Below, in pieces: positions 1 through 7,179 of a DNA stretch of 16,256 bases. This stretch comes from Clostridiales bacterium (GTDB lineage Bacteria; Bacillota; Clostridia; Christensenellales; Aristaeellaceae): assembly GCA_012514225.1 (NCBI GenBank), contig JAAZAQ010000165.1:1-16256 (forward strand), given 5' to 3'. Position 1 is the stretch's first letter. Every line of letters begins with the position of its first letter. The translations under genes were made by a program, and so were the position numbers. Under the pieces are notes generated by a model. That model did no database searches. It was not told where the DNA came from and was given only the letters and a program-made list of their open reading frames with translations.

Positions 1-13
1 ACGGCCGCCTTGC

Positions 14-42
14 TTGCCAGCGCCGGGGCGTCATTGTATAAT
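14..42 (+). promoter_or_regulatory. Sigma-A-type promoter upstream of the CHAP amidase gene
   Basis: A -35 box TTGCCA (14-19, five of six consensus bases) and a perfect -10 box TATAAT (37-42) are separated by exactly 17 bp. Transcription would start near base 49, leaving a leader of about 27 bases that contains the ribosome site at 62-69. The fit is seen directly; activity is inferred. It suggests that the first gene block starts here and that the ATG at base 10 lies upstream of the transcript. Confidence 0.7.
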
Positions 43-61
43 CCGGGAATCACGTCTTTGC

Positions 62-69
62 AAAGGAGG
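62..69 (+). promoter_or_regulatory. Ribosome binding site deciding the start at 76
   Basis: AAAGGAGG sits directly against the ATG at 70 but six bases before the ATG at 76. Spacing therefore favours 76, where the protein opens with the Lys-Arg charged end of a signal peptide. Confidence 0.75.
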
Positions 70-75
70 ATGAGG

Positions 76-981
76 ATGAAGCGCTTCGCCGCGTTGACCT
101 GTGCCTTATTGATGGCGCTGGCCGCCGTTTCCGCGCAGACGGCCGAGCCGCTCACCCCCATCCCCCCGGCCTACCCGGTCCCCAAGGAAGTCTCCCGCCT
201 GCTCGAAACGGCCGTCCAGGAGCTTGGCGAAACGGAGGACAGCGCCGGCCGCACCAAGTATGGCGCCTGGTACGGCAACCCGTCCGCGGAGTGGTGCGCG
301 GAGTTCCTCTGCTGGGCCGTCGCGCAGACGGAGGAGGCGCTGGGCGTCAAGATGCTGCAGGAGACCTTCCCGCTGTACGGGGCGACCAATATCGGGCGGG
401 ACTGGTACCTGAAGCAGGGCCGGTACATCGCCCGGACGGGCTTTGTGTCGGAATGGGGCAGCCAGTGGTTCAAGGGCCAGGAAACGCAGATGGAAAAGAA
501 CAGCTATGTGCCCCAGCCGGGCGACTGGATGTTCTTCTCGTATACCCCCAGCGGGGACACCACCCACGTGGCGATGGTGGAGCGGTGCTTCCGCGACAGC
601 GCCGGGCAGGTCATCGTACAGGCCATTGAGGGCAACAACCCGGACAAAGTGCAGCGCGCGCAGTACCGGCTGGATGACTGGCGCATCCAGGGCTACGGCA
701 CCGTGCACGACCTGGCGGACATCGTGCTGCGCGGCGGGGCGGATTCCGTCAAGGTGACAAGGCTGCAGGAGCAGCTGGCGACCATCCGCCTGCTGGGGGA
801 CGCCGACCTGACCGGCGTATACAACCACCGCACCCAGGAGGCCGTCCGCGCCTTCCAGGGAATCGTCAGCCTGCCCCAGACGGGCATCGCCAACCAGCAG
901 ACGCAGCTGGCCCTGGCGCAGTTCGCCCATCGGTGGATGATGGAGCACACCGAGTTTTGGACCGTGGACGGAGCGGTATAA
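76..981 (+). CDS. Secreted CHAP-type amidase with C-terminal peptidoglycan-binding domain
   Basis: The 301-residue protein starts MKRFAALTCALL and has a typical signal peptide, probably cleaved near residue 20, so it should act outside the membrane. A CHAP-like (NlpC/P60-related) domain spans roughly residues 40-215: Cys74 in a W-C-A-E-F context is the expected nucleophile, His164 in T-H-V-A-M-V the partner, and the E-G-N turn near 185-187 is typical of CHAP proteins. Residues 225-282 match the PG_binding_1 repeat (L-Q-x-x-L, then T-x-x-A-V-x-x-F-Q). The likely role is cleaving amide bonds in peptidoglycan, either in the stem peptide or at the muramoyl link; the sequence does not tell which. 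A promoter (14-42) and strong ribosome site precede it. The next gene follows after 13 bases, suggesting cotranscription. Domain calls come from motif recognition. Confidence 0.8.
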   Translation: MKRFAALTCALLMALAAVSAQTAEPLTPIPPAYPVPKEVSRLLETAVQELGETEDSAGRTKYGAWYGNPSAEWCAEFLCWAVAQTEEALGVKMLQETFPLYGATNIGRDWYLKQGRYIARTGFVSEWGSQWFKGQETQMEKNSYVPQPGDWMFFSYTPSGDTTHVAMVERCFRDSAGQVIVQAIEGNNPDKVQRAQYRLDDWRIQGYGTVHDLADIVLRGGADSVKVTRLQEQLATIRLLGDADLTGVYNHRTQEAVRAFQGIVSLPQTGIANQQTQLALAQFAHRWMMEHTEFWTVDGAV

Positions 982-994
982 CGGAGGAGCGGGA

Positions 995-2461
995 ATGCGG
1001 GATCAGATACTGGTATTGGGGTTTGACCCCTCCTACGCCGCCCTGATCGCCTCCAGGCTGCGGGCGGAAAAGATTTACTGCAAAATCCTGCCGGGGGACA
1101 CCCCGGTGGAGCGCCTCGTCGCGGAGGAAGCGCTGGGCCTGGTGCTGGCCGGCGGTATCAGCGGGAGCGAGCCCCTGGCCCTGGACGGCCAGCTGCTGCG
1201 CACCGGAATGCCCGTCCTGGCCCTGGGGGACACGGCCGTCGCGGTCGCCGGCCTGCTGGGCGGCCAGGCCGGGGAGGCGCGGACGATCAACGACGTCGAC
1301 ACGCTGACCTTCCTGCCCTCCCGGATCACGGAGGACTTGGGCGAGTCCGAGCGGATGTTTGCCACCGTGCGGCCGCTTGGCGTGTCGGACGACCTCGAGC
1401 CGCTGGCCGAGCTGGACGGCGAGGTGCTGGGCGTCATGCACAAAACGCTGGATATTTTTGCCCTGCAATGCCAATTGGAGCAGAACGACCCGGACATCAT
1501 GAGCCTGCTATTGCAGTTTTGCCTGGGCGTATGCGGAGCGACCCGGTGGTGGGGGGAGGACGCCTTCATTTCCAAAGCCCGCGCGGACATCCAGGCCGCC
1601 GTCCCTGAGGGGAACGCACTTTGCGTGATGAGCGGCGGGCTGGACAGCGGGGTCTGCGCGCTCCTCGCGCACCGCGCGCTGGGCAGCCGGCTTCAGTGCG
1701 TGTTCGTCGACACCGGGCTGCTGCGCGAGGGCGAGGTGGACGAGTTTTCGGCCTATTACCAGAACGCCGGGCTCAACCTGCGCATCATCCAGGCCGAAGA
1801 ACGCTTCCTCCAGGCGCTCAAGGGTGTCAGGAAGCAGGAGGAAAAGCGCGCCCGTGTGATGGACACGCTGCAAAGCGTGCTGGACGAAACCGTCGGCTCG
1901 ATGAATTTCGACCTGCTCATCCGCTCCACCTCCGGCTCCTCCCTGCTCTCCGACACGCGCGATGCGCAACGGCATCCGCACGTCAATACGGACAAGCCGG
2001 TCCTCGCGCCATTGGCGGAGCTGTTCAAGGAAGAAATCCGCGCGGTGGGCGAGGCCCTGGGCATGCCCTCGGAGCTGACCCGGATGCAGTCTTTCCCCTG
2101 GACAGGGCTGGCGCTGCGCGTCGTGGGCGAATGCACGAAGGAGAAACTGGACCTGCTTCGCAGGGCGGACGCCCTGTTCGGGGAGGAAATCCGGGAATCC
2201 GGCCTTGCGAAGCGCTTTTGGAAGTATTTCGCCATGTTGTACGAAGCCCCGTACCAGAACCGCGAGAAAGCGCCCGTCATCGCGCTGCGCGCCGTAACAG
2301 CCAGCCATCAGGGGGGCGACGTGCGCGCCCTCCCCGCCAGGCTGCCCTGGGACCTGCTGGAAAGGTATACCGCCCGGATGCTCTCGGATTACCCGGGCAT
2401 CGCGAAAATCGTGTATGACCTGACCCCGGGGGACACCCTGCAGCAATCCGAGTGGCAATAA
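995..2461 (+). CDS. GMP-synthetase-like protein with degenerate glutaminase and XMP sites
   Basis: This 488-residue protein aligns along its whole length with GuaA, which normally makes GMP from XMP, ATP and glutamine. An N-terminal GATase-like domain (about 1-185) leads into an ATP-pyrophosphatase domain with P-loop SGGLDSGV (213-220), D-T-G-L-L-R-E-G-E (239-247) and a C-terminal dimerisation-like part (K-E-K-L-D-L-L-R-R-A-D, A-L-R-A-V, I-V-Y-D-L-T). Key residues are gone: where GuaA has G-I-C-Y-G it reads A-L-G-D-T, so the nucleophile Cys becomes Gly78; V-Q-F-H-P-E reads L-Q-C-Q-L-E, so the His becomes Gln160 while Glu162 remains. The Q-G-T-x-Y-P-D motif is replaced near 310-318, R-H-P-F-P-G-P-G-L reads M-Q-S-F-P-W-T-G-L, the G-V-x-G-D-x-R segment is missing, and the usual I-E-W-E end is S-E-W-Q. 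The frame is intact and codon use resembles its neighbours, so it is unlikely to be a decaying pseudogene. A changed substrate is plausible; ordinary GMP synthesis is unlikely. GGAGGAG at 983-989 supports the start. Confidence 0.8.
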   Translation: MRDQILVLGFDPSYAALIASRLRAEKIYCKILPGDTPVERLVAEEALGLVLAGGISGSEPLALDGQLLRTGMPVLALGDTAVAVAGLLGGQAGEARTINDVDTLTFLPSRITEDLGESERMFATVRPLGVSDDLEPLAELDGEVLGVMHKTLDIFALQCQLEQNDPDIMSLLLQFCLGVCGATRWWGEDAFISKARADIQAAVPEGNALCVMSGGLDSGVCALLAHRALGSRLQCVFVDTGLLREGEVDEFSAYYQNAGLNLRIIQAEERFLQALKGVRKQEEKRARVMDTLQSVLDETVGSMNFDLLIRSTSGSSLLSDTRDAQRHPHVNTDKPVLAPLAELFKEEIRAVGEALGMPSELTRMQSFPWTGLALRVVGECTKEKLDLLRRADALFGEEIRESGLAKRFWKYFAMLYEAPYQNREKAPVIALRAVTASHQGGDVRALPARLPWDLLERYTARMLSDYPGIAKIVYDLTPGDTLQQSEWQ

Positions 2462-2499
2462 GCGCCGGCGTCAAGCCGCAGGCAAGGACAGGAGACCGT

Positions 2500-3306
2500 A
2501 TGCGCCTATCTCATCCCCAGGCACCTTTCCAGGGAATCCCCGCCGAAGACGTCTTCTTCGCTGCGAACGACCAGTACGTCCAGATGGGCGTCGCCTATAT
2601 TATCCTGAACATGCAGGAGGAAATCTACCCGGAACGCCCCCTGCAGCTGTATATCGATATCCAGTCCCAGGCGTCCGCGCGCAACCTGCTGCTGGGCGCG
2701 CTGCTGGGCAGGGCAGAGCAGATCCGCGCCGGCTTTCCCCAACTCAAGGGCCGCATCTACACCGAAATTTCCCCGACACAGTTTGACCTGACCACGTTTT
2801 ATACGCAAAATGGCTTTTCCGCCGGTGACGCGCGGGAGGAGTACGTCTTCCCGCTGCCGCGGGGCGGGTTTCAGGCGCCGATGGGTTGCGAATTTGCTTC
2901 CGTCGCCCTGCAGACCCTCCAGGACCAGCAGAATTTTGTCGCAAGGCTCAACCGGCACCGCCTGTCCCCCATCCCGCACGATTTCCTGACCCTGCAGATG
3001 CAGCAGCCCTATTTCCTGGCGCTGGGTTTCTACCGGGCCGGACATCCCGTTGCCGAGATGCTGGCGACCGGCGCCAGCCCGGACACTGCCGCCCTGGTCA
3101 TGCTTTATGTGCAGCGCGACATGCGCCGCCGCGGGGTGGGAAAGGCGCTGCTGCAGGCGGGGGCGGATTTGCTGGCCCAGCGGGGGGTTCATTCCGCCGT
3201 GACCCAGGTCTTTGCAGCAAACGCGCCGCAGATGGGGCTGATGCGTTCGCTGGGGGGAAGCAGGAAGCGCATCATCAACGCCATTCCCCACGTGAACATC
3301 GGGTGA
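2500..3306 (+). CDS. Tandem GNAT-fold N-acetyltransferase
   Basis: The protein has 268 residues if started at the ATG at 2500, which follows AGGACAGGAGA at 2485-2495; an earlier ATG at 2452 would overlap the previous gene and lacks a ribosome site. The C-terminal half carries a clear GNAT motif A: a beta strand A-L-V-M-L-Y-V followed by R-R-R-G-V-G-K-A-L-L, the acetyl-CoA pyrophosphate loop and helix. The N-terminal half (about residues 20-120) also looks GNAT-like, with an F-Y-x-x-N-G-F ending typical of the fold but no intact R/Q-x-x-G-x-G/A loop, so this is probably a double-GNAT protein with one active copy. It has no signal peptide and should be cytosolic. The acceptor cannot be told. 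It lies 38 bases after the GuaA-like gene and is probably in the same operon. Confidence 0.7.
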   Translation: MRLSHPQAPFQGIPAEDVFFAANDQYVQMGVAYIILNMQEEIYPERPLQLYIDIQSQASARNLLLGALLGRAEQIRAGFPQLKGRIYTEISPTQFDLTTFYTQNGFSAGDAREEYVFPLPRGGFQAPMGCEFASVALQTLQDQQNFVARLNRHRLSPIPHDFLTLQMQQPYFLALGFYRAGHPVAEMLATGASPDTAALVMLYVQRDMRRRGVGKALLQAGADLLAQRGVHSAVTQVFAANAPQMGLMRSLGGSRKRIINAIPHVNIG

Positions 3307-3382
3307 CGGTGGTTCCAGCAAAAACGCGCAGTTATCCGGCGGTGGCCCGGCTCACCGGGAAAGGCCGGCTCAAGGAACGCCT

Positions 3383-3390
3383 AAAGGAGG
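3383..3390 (+). promoter_or_regulatory. Ribosome binding site supporting a TTG start
   Basis: AAAGGAGG ends seven bases before the TTG at 3398. No ATG or GTG in this frame has comparable placement, so the site decides a TTG start for the DUF4091-like gene. Confidence 0.7.
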
Positions 3391-3397
3391 AAAGCGG

Positions 3398-5071
3398 TTG
3401 AACATCCGGTTGGCGCTGGTCAGTCCGCTGACCAAGGTCCGTCACGACCAGGCGCCCCTTGAATACCCAGGCGGCGTGCCCCTCAGCATGCTCCGGGGGG
3501 AAACGCTGTCGCTTCAGGCCGCCTACCGGCTGGAAGCGTACGACGGCGACGAGCTGCCCGCCGTCAGCGTGCGGGTGGACTGCGACCTGCCGGTGCAGGC
3601 GCGGCGCGTGTTCGGCGTTCCGGTCCGCTACCCGCGCGCCCTGCGGGGCGGGACGGCGGAAACGCCCTGCGGCGTGTTCCCCGATTTGCTGCGTGCCTTC
3701 CACCCGGAGATGGGGCTGCGGCTGTATCCGGGGCGGTGGGAAGCGCTGTGGCTGGACGTCGAGCCGGAGCCGGATGCCACGCCGGGCTTGTACAGCCTGT
3801 CCGTCCGTCTCCTGGATAAGGAGGGGAACGTCCTTGCGCAGGCGGAGACGCAGATCGAACTGCTGAAGGCGGAGTCGCCGCGGCAGCGCCTGAAGGCGTC
3901 CGGACGGCTGAATGCGGATTGCCTCGCGTCGCATTATCACGTACCGGTGTTCTCCGTCGAGCACAACCGCATCCTGCGCAACTTTGTCGCCTTGTCCGCG
4001 AAGCGCGGGATGAACATGATGCTCACCCCCATCCATACGCCGCCGCTGGATACCGCCCCGGGGGAGGAACGGATGACCGCCCAATTGGCGGAGGTATTCG
4101 TGACGCCGCTGGGATACACCTTCCGGTTCGGAAAGCTGCGGGACTTTATCGCGCTGTGCCGGCACGAAGGCATCCGGTATTTCGAGATGGCGCCCCTGGC
4201 GGCAGCGGGCTGTGGCAGGCTCAGCGCCCCGAAAATCATGGGCGTCAAGGACGGCGCCTACACGCAGCTGTTCGGCTGGCAGACCGACGCGGCATCGCCG
4301 GAATACCTGGATTTCCTGGCAGCCTACCTGCCCGCGCTGATGCGCGAGCTGAGCTACCTGGACGTGCTCGGCCAGTGCGTTTTTCACGTGGCCGAGCTTC
4401 CGCTGGCTGCGGAAAGGGAGCAGTACAAGGCGCTGGTGAAGGCCGTCACGCCCCTTCTGCCGGGCGTCCGGATTGCCGACGTGCTAGACGGTCCGGAGTT
4501 CCTGGCGGATGAAGGCGGGGTCATCCCGATTGCGCCGGTCAGCCGCCCGGGCGCGTTCTCCGGCTATTCAGCGGAGGAACGATGGGTTTGCCACACACGG
4601 TCAGCCGCAGGCGCGGACAGCGGAGACCTGATCGCGATGCCCGCCTGCGTGTCCAGGATGCTGGGCGTCAAGCTGTACCAAATAGGCGCCGACGGGTTCA
4701 TCGTCAACGGCTACAACTACTATTTCTCCGCCGGTTCCCGCTATCTGACCGACCCCTACCTCAACACGGACAACGACGGCCTGGGGCCGGCGGGCAGCGC
4801 CTTCCTGGTGTATCCGGCAGAAGGCGGCCAGCCGGAGGAATCCCTCCGCCTGATGCTTTTCCAGCACGCGATGCAGGACCTGGCCGCGCTGCAGAAGCTG
4901 GAGTCCCTCGAGGGAAGGGACGCCGTGCTCACGCTTATAGGGGAAGGAATCAGCACAAAGCCTGGGGAATCAGAGGAGACGCTCAACGAAGTGTGGCTGC
5001 TGGACCTGCGCGGACGCCTGAACGCCCGAATTGCGCAGGCGGAAGCCGTACAGCAGAAGAAAAACGCATGA
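3398..5071 (+). CDS. DUF4091-type putative glycoside-hydrolase-like protein
   Basis: The protein has 557 residues, starts at TTG, and has no signal peptide or membrane segment, so it should be cytosolic. Residues 1-150 look like an all-beta domain, residues 160-460 have an alternating alpha/beta pattern like a TIM barrel, and the C-terminal part carries DUF4091-like sequence: a run around G-F-I-V-N-G-Y-N-Y-Y-F-S, Y-L-T-D-P-Y, a G-S-A-F-L-V-Y-P stretch, then a helix S-L-R-L-M-L-F-Q-H-A-M-Q-D. Proteins of this type are generally thought to be carbohydrate-active, but the substrate is unknown. The segment F-H-V-A-E-L-P resembles the acidic F-H-x-S-D-E-P stretch that I recall in relatives, with changed acidic positions. 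A 91-base gap separates it from the GNAT gene, and 15 bases separate it from the dCMP deaminase gene. The family call is moderately sure; activity is not. Confidence 0.65.
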   Translation: MNIRLALVSPLTKVRHDQAPLEYPGGVPLSMLRGETLSLQAAYRLEAYDGDELPAVSVRVDCDLPVQARRVFGVPVRYPRALRGGTAETPCGVFPDLLRAFHPEMGLRLYPGRWEALWLDVEPEPDATPGLYSLSVRLLDKEGNVLAQAETQIELLKAESPRQRLKASGRLNADCLASHYHVPVFSVEHNRILRNFVALSAKRGMNMMLTPIHTPPLDTAPGEERMTAQLAEVFVTPLGYTFRFGKLRDFIALCRHEGIRYFEMAPLAAAGCGRLSAPKIMGVKDGAYTQLFGWQTDAASPEYLDFLAAYLPALMRELSYLDVLGQCVFHVAELPLAAEREQYKALVKAVTPLLPGVRIADVLDGPEFLADEGGVIPIAPVSRPGAFSGYSAEERWVCHTRSAAGADSGDLIAMPACVSRMLGVKLYQIGADGFIVNGYNYYFSAGSRYLTDPYLNTDNDGLGPAGSAFLVYPAEGGQPEESLRLMLFQHAMQDLAALQKLESLEGRDAVLTLIGEGISTKPGESEETLNEVWLLDLRGRLNARIAQAEAVQQKKNA

Positions 5072-5076
5072 TGCAT

Positions 5077-5082
5077 GGAGGT
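5077..5082 (+). promoter_or_regulatory. Ribosome binding site deciding a GTG start at 5087
   Basis: GGAGGT lies four bases before the GTG at 5087. The ATG at 5075 overlaps this site and has no purine-rich sequence upstream, so GTG is the better start. The resulting N-terminus, V-D-K-W-D-x-x-F-M, matches the usual beginning of ComEB-like deaminases. Confidence 0.7.
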
Positions 5083-5086
5083 CGGC

Positions 5087-5545
5087 GTGGATAAGTGGGA
5101 TCACCGGTTTATGGAAATGGCCCATCTGGTGGCGACCTGGAGCAGCTGCATCAATGAAGGCCGCTCCATCGGCGCGGTCGTCGTAAAGGATAAGCGCGTG
5201 ATGACCACAGGTTACAACGGGGCGGCCGCGGGCACCATGACCTGCAAGGAACGGGGCTACTGCCTCAGGCGCAAGCTGAACATCCCCTCCGGCACGCGGC
5301 TGGAGGTCTGTTACGCCATCCATGCGGAGCAAAACGCGGTTATCCAGGCCGCGAAGCTGGGCATTTCCATCGACAACGGAACCCTGTACTGCACGCACCA
5401 GCCCTGCTCGGTCTGCGCGAAAATCCTGGTCAACGCCGGCATCCGCCGCATCGTGTACGAGCAGGGCTACCCGGACGCCTTCGCGCTGGAGGTGCTGGGC
5501 GAGGCCGGCGTCTCCCTGGAGCGCTACGAAGCGCCGAACGTATGA
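5087..5545 (+). CDS. dCMP deaminase (ComEB-like cytidine/deoxycytidylate deaminase family)
   Basis: This 152-residue protein has the family's zinc site: H79-A-E81 (ligand His and catalytic Glu) and P106-C107-S-V-C110. The cysteine-containing insert (C53, C59, C75) before the HAE motif is typical of deoxycytidylate deaminases and is thought to bind a second, structural zinc. The enzyme would convert dCMP to dUMP in the cytosol, feeding thymidylate synthesis. In Bacilli the family member ComEB sits in a competence operon, but no competence gene is seen here, so a purely metabolic role is more likely. The stop codon overlaps the start of the LCP-like gene by 4 bases (ATGA), suggesting translational coupling. 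Length and motifs are normal. Confidence 0.88.
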   Translation: MDKWDHRFMEMAHLVATWSSCINEGRSIGAVVVKDKRVMTTGYNGAAAGTMTCKERGYCLRRKLNIPSGTRLEVCYAIHAEQNAVIQAAKLGISIDNGTLYCTHQPCSVCAKILVNAGIRRIVYEQGYPDAFALEVLGEAGVSLERYEAPNV

Positions 5546-6612
5546 AAAAAGCCCTGTGCCTTCTGTTATGCTGGGCGGTGGCGCTGACGGCCTGCCTGCC
5601 TGCCGCCGTGGCGGCGCCAAGGGACGACCGCCTGTACCTGCTCGACCACATCTCACGGCTGGAGCCGCAGGACATTCCCCCCACCCCGCAGGGCATTCGC
5701 CATTACCTGCTGATCAGCATGGACAAGTGGCAGAACAACCCGGAAAACCCGGGGTACAACGACGGGCTGGTGCTCCTGACGCTCGACGAGGTAACCGGGC
5801 GGGTGATGGTCACCTCCATCATCCGGGACATGCTGGTCATCCGGCCGGATGGCAACCCGGGCCGCATCAACCGCATCGTCCGGCTCTACGGCATCCAGGC
5901 GCTGCTGGACACCCTCAACAGCCATCTGGGGCTCCGGATTGACAAGTACGTGCTGATGGACTGGCGGCACATCATGGAAATCGTCGATGCGGCGGGCGGC
6001 GTCACCGTCCGGCTGACCAGCGACGAGGTGCATTACCTGCAGAACTGGGCCGTCCCCGTGGGCAGCACGCAGCCCGTCCTGAACAAGCCCGGGGAGTACC
6101 ATTTGAACGGTTTCGCCGCAGTCATCTACATGCGCATCCGCAAGCGGCGCGCGTCCAACGACCTGGACACGCAGGACTACGGGCGCACGTTCAGGGCGCG
6201 CAACGTGCTCAGCAGCCTGGGCGGCTCCTTGAGCGGGCTGGACATGCCCGGCGCCCAGAAACTGCTCAGCGACATCCTGCGCATCTGGGAGGAGCCTTTC
6301 GACAAGTCCTATACCTACGAGGGCATCCGGAACAACGGCATCTTCACCTTCGGTTCGCCGCCCAGGAACCCGGACACCCGCCGCGCCTCCACCAACCTGA
6401 CCATGCTGGACCTGATGGAGGCCTTCCGCGTGGCCTATGCGCTGCGCAACGCTACGGTGGAGCAGTTCCGGCTCCCGGCGGACGGCGCCGTGGTGCCCTT
6501 CACCTACGCCAACGGTTCCGGCCAGCTGCCGGACTATGAAAAAAACAGGGAGATGCTGCACAATTTCCTGTTTGAGGACACCTTTACCGTGGCGGAGGAG
6601 GGCGCGCCCTGA
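5542..6612 (+). CDS. LCP (LytR-CpsA-Psr) family-like exported protein, possible lipoprotein
   Basis: LCP proteins transfer undecaprenyl-linked glycopolymers to the cell wall. The core of this 356-residue protein (about 50-225) fits the family: Y-N-D74, S-I-I-R95-D96 in place of the usual S-x-x-R-D, G-R108-I-N, I-D-K-Y-V-L-M-D140, I-V-D-A-A-G-G-V, then Y-M-R198-I-R200 and D212-Y-G-R215-T-F-R218-A-R220. These Arg and Asp positions correspond to the pyrophosphate and magnesium site. Instead of the usual N-terminal membrane anchor it has a short signal sequence containing L-T-A-C18, a possible lipobox; cleavage at A-V-A-A near residue 25 is the alternative. No ribosome site precedes the ATG, which overlaps the upstream stop, so it probably depends on coupling. 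The C-terminal 130 residues are not recognised. The family call is fairly secure, the anchoring mode is not. Confidence 0.75.
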   Translation: MKKALCLLLCWAVALTACLPAAVAAPRDDRLYLLDHISRLEPQDIPPTPQGIRHYLLISMDKWQNNPENPGYNDGLVLLTLDEVTGRVMVTSIIRDMLVIRPDGNPGRINRIVRLYGIQALLDTLNSHLGLRIDKYVLMDWRHIMEIVDAAGGVTVRLTSDEVHYLQNWAVPVGSTQPVLNKPGEYHLNGFAAVIYMRIRKRRASNDLDTQDYGRTFRARNVLSSLGGSLSGLDMPGAQKLLSDILRIWEEPFDKSYTYEGIRNNGIFTFGSPPRNPDTRRASTNLTMLDLMEAFRVAYALRNATVEQFRLPADGAVVPFTYANGSGQLPDYEKNREMLHNFLFEDTFTVAEEGAP

Positions 6613-6657
6613 CACCCGGGTATCTTCCTTGAAAGAAAACGGAGGGAAGCCGCAGAA

Positions 6658-7179
6658 ATGGTTCAACAACAGAAACGGAACATAGCGCTCAAGCAGCTGG
6701 TGGTCCTGGCCATCCTGATTGCGCTGTCCGTCATCCTGGAGCGCTTTTTGGGGTATAACGACCGGATTCTCAGCATCTCTTTCGGGTACTTGCCCATCGT
6801 GCTGGCGGCCATTGTGTACGGCCCCTTCTCCTCCATGGTCGTCAGCATCGTGGCCGACGTGCTGGGCGCGCTGCTGTTCCCCTCCGGTCCGCTGGACCCG
6901 CGCTTCACCCTGATCGCGGCCGCGAAAGGCCTGCTGTACGGCCTGTTCCTCAACCGGGAGGACGCGCAGCGCGGCAGCGCCGCCCTGTCCCAGGCGCTGG
7001 TCACTGTGGTGTGCCACCTGACGCTCAACACGCTGGTCATCAGCGACATCATCGGCAGGGGCTTCTGGGCCATCCTGCCGCTGAGGGTTCTAAAAAATCT
7101 CCTCTTTTACCCCATCGAGGTGCTGACCATCATCAAATTGCTGGAGTACCGCAAGACCTTCGAGCGGCTTGCCAAATGA
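6658..7179 (+). CDS. folT: ECF transporter S component, FolT-like (folate)
   Basis: This 173-residue integral membrane protein has about five or six hydrophobic segments and the layout of folate-family energy-coupling-factor substrate-binding subunits: an early A-I-L-I-A-L-S-V-I-L-E-R-F-L helix, then S-F-G-Y-L-P-I-V-L-A-A-I-V-Y-G-P, a D-V-L-G-A-L-L-F-P-S-G-P segment, F-T-L-I-A-A-A-K-G-L-L-Y-G-L-F-L and a basic C-terminus. FolT captures folate and works with a shared EcfA/EcfA'/EcfT module that is not encoded in this window. GGAGGGA at 6641-6647 lies about ten bases before the ATG, a little long. The stop overlaps the nth start by 4 bases. Substrate is inferred from family resemblance; another vitamin is possible. 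Confidence 0.75.
   Translation: MVQQQKRNIALKQLVVLAILIALSVILERFLGYNDRILSISFGYLPIVLAAIVYGPFSSMVVSIVADVLGALLFPSGPLDPRFTLIAAAKGLLYGLFLNREDAQRGSAALSQALVTVVCHLTLNTLVISDIIGRGFWAILPLRVLKNLLFYPIEVLTIIKLLEYRKTFERLAK

Noticed and set aside
10..75. Upstream ATG at base 10 for the CHAP amidase gene
   Set aside because: The promoter at 14-42 and ribosome site at 62-69 lie inside that extension, and the signal peptide begins at the ATG at 76.
2452..2499. Upstream ATG at 2452 for the GNAT gene
   Set aside because: It overlaps the previous coding region without a ribosome site, while the ATG at 2500 has one at a good distance.
3346..3359. CCCGG-CTCA-CCGGG hairpin between the GNAT and DUF4091 genes
   Set aside because: The stem is only five pairs and is not followed by a T run, so it is not a convincing terminator. 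Such stems are common by chance in GC-rich sequence.
5653..7017. A 454-codon minus-strand open frame across the LCP and folT genes
   Set aside because: It crosses two well-supported plus-strand genes and shows biased His/Gln/Val composition typical of antisense frames in GC-rich DNA.
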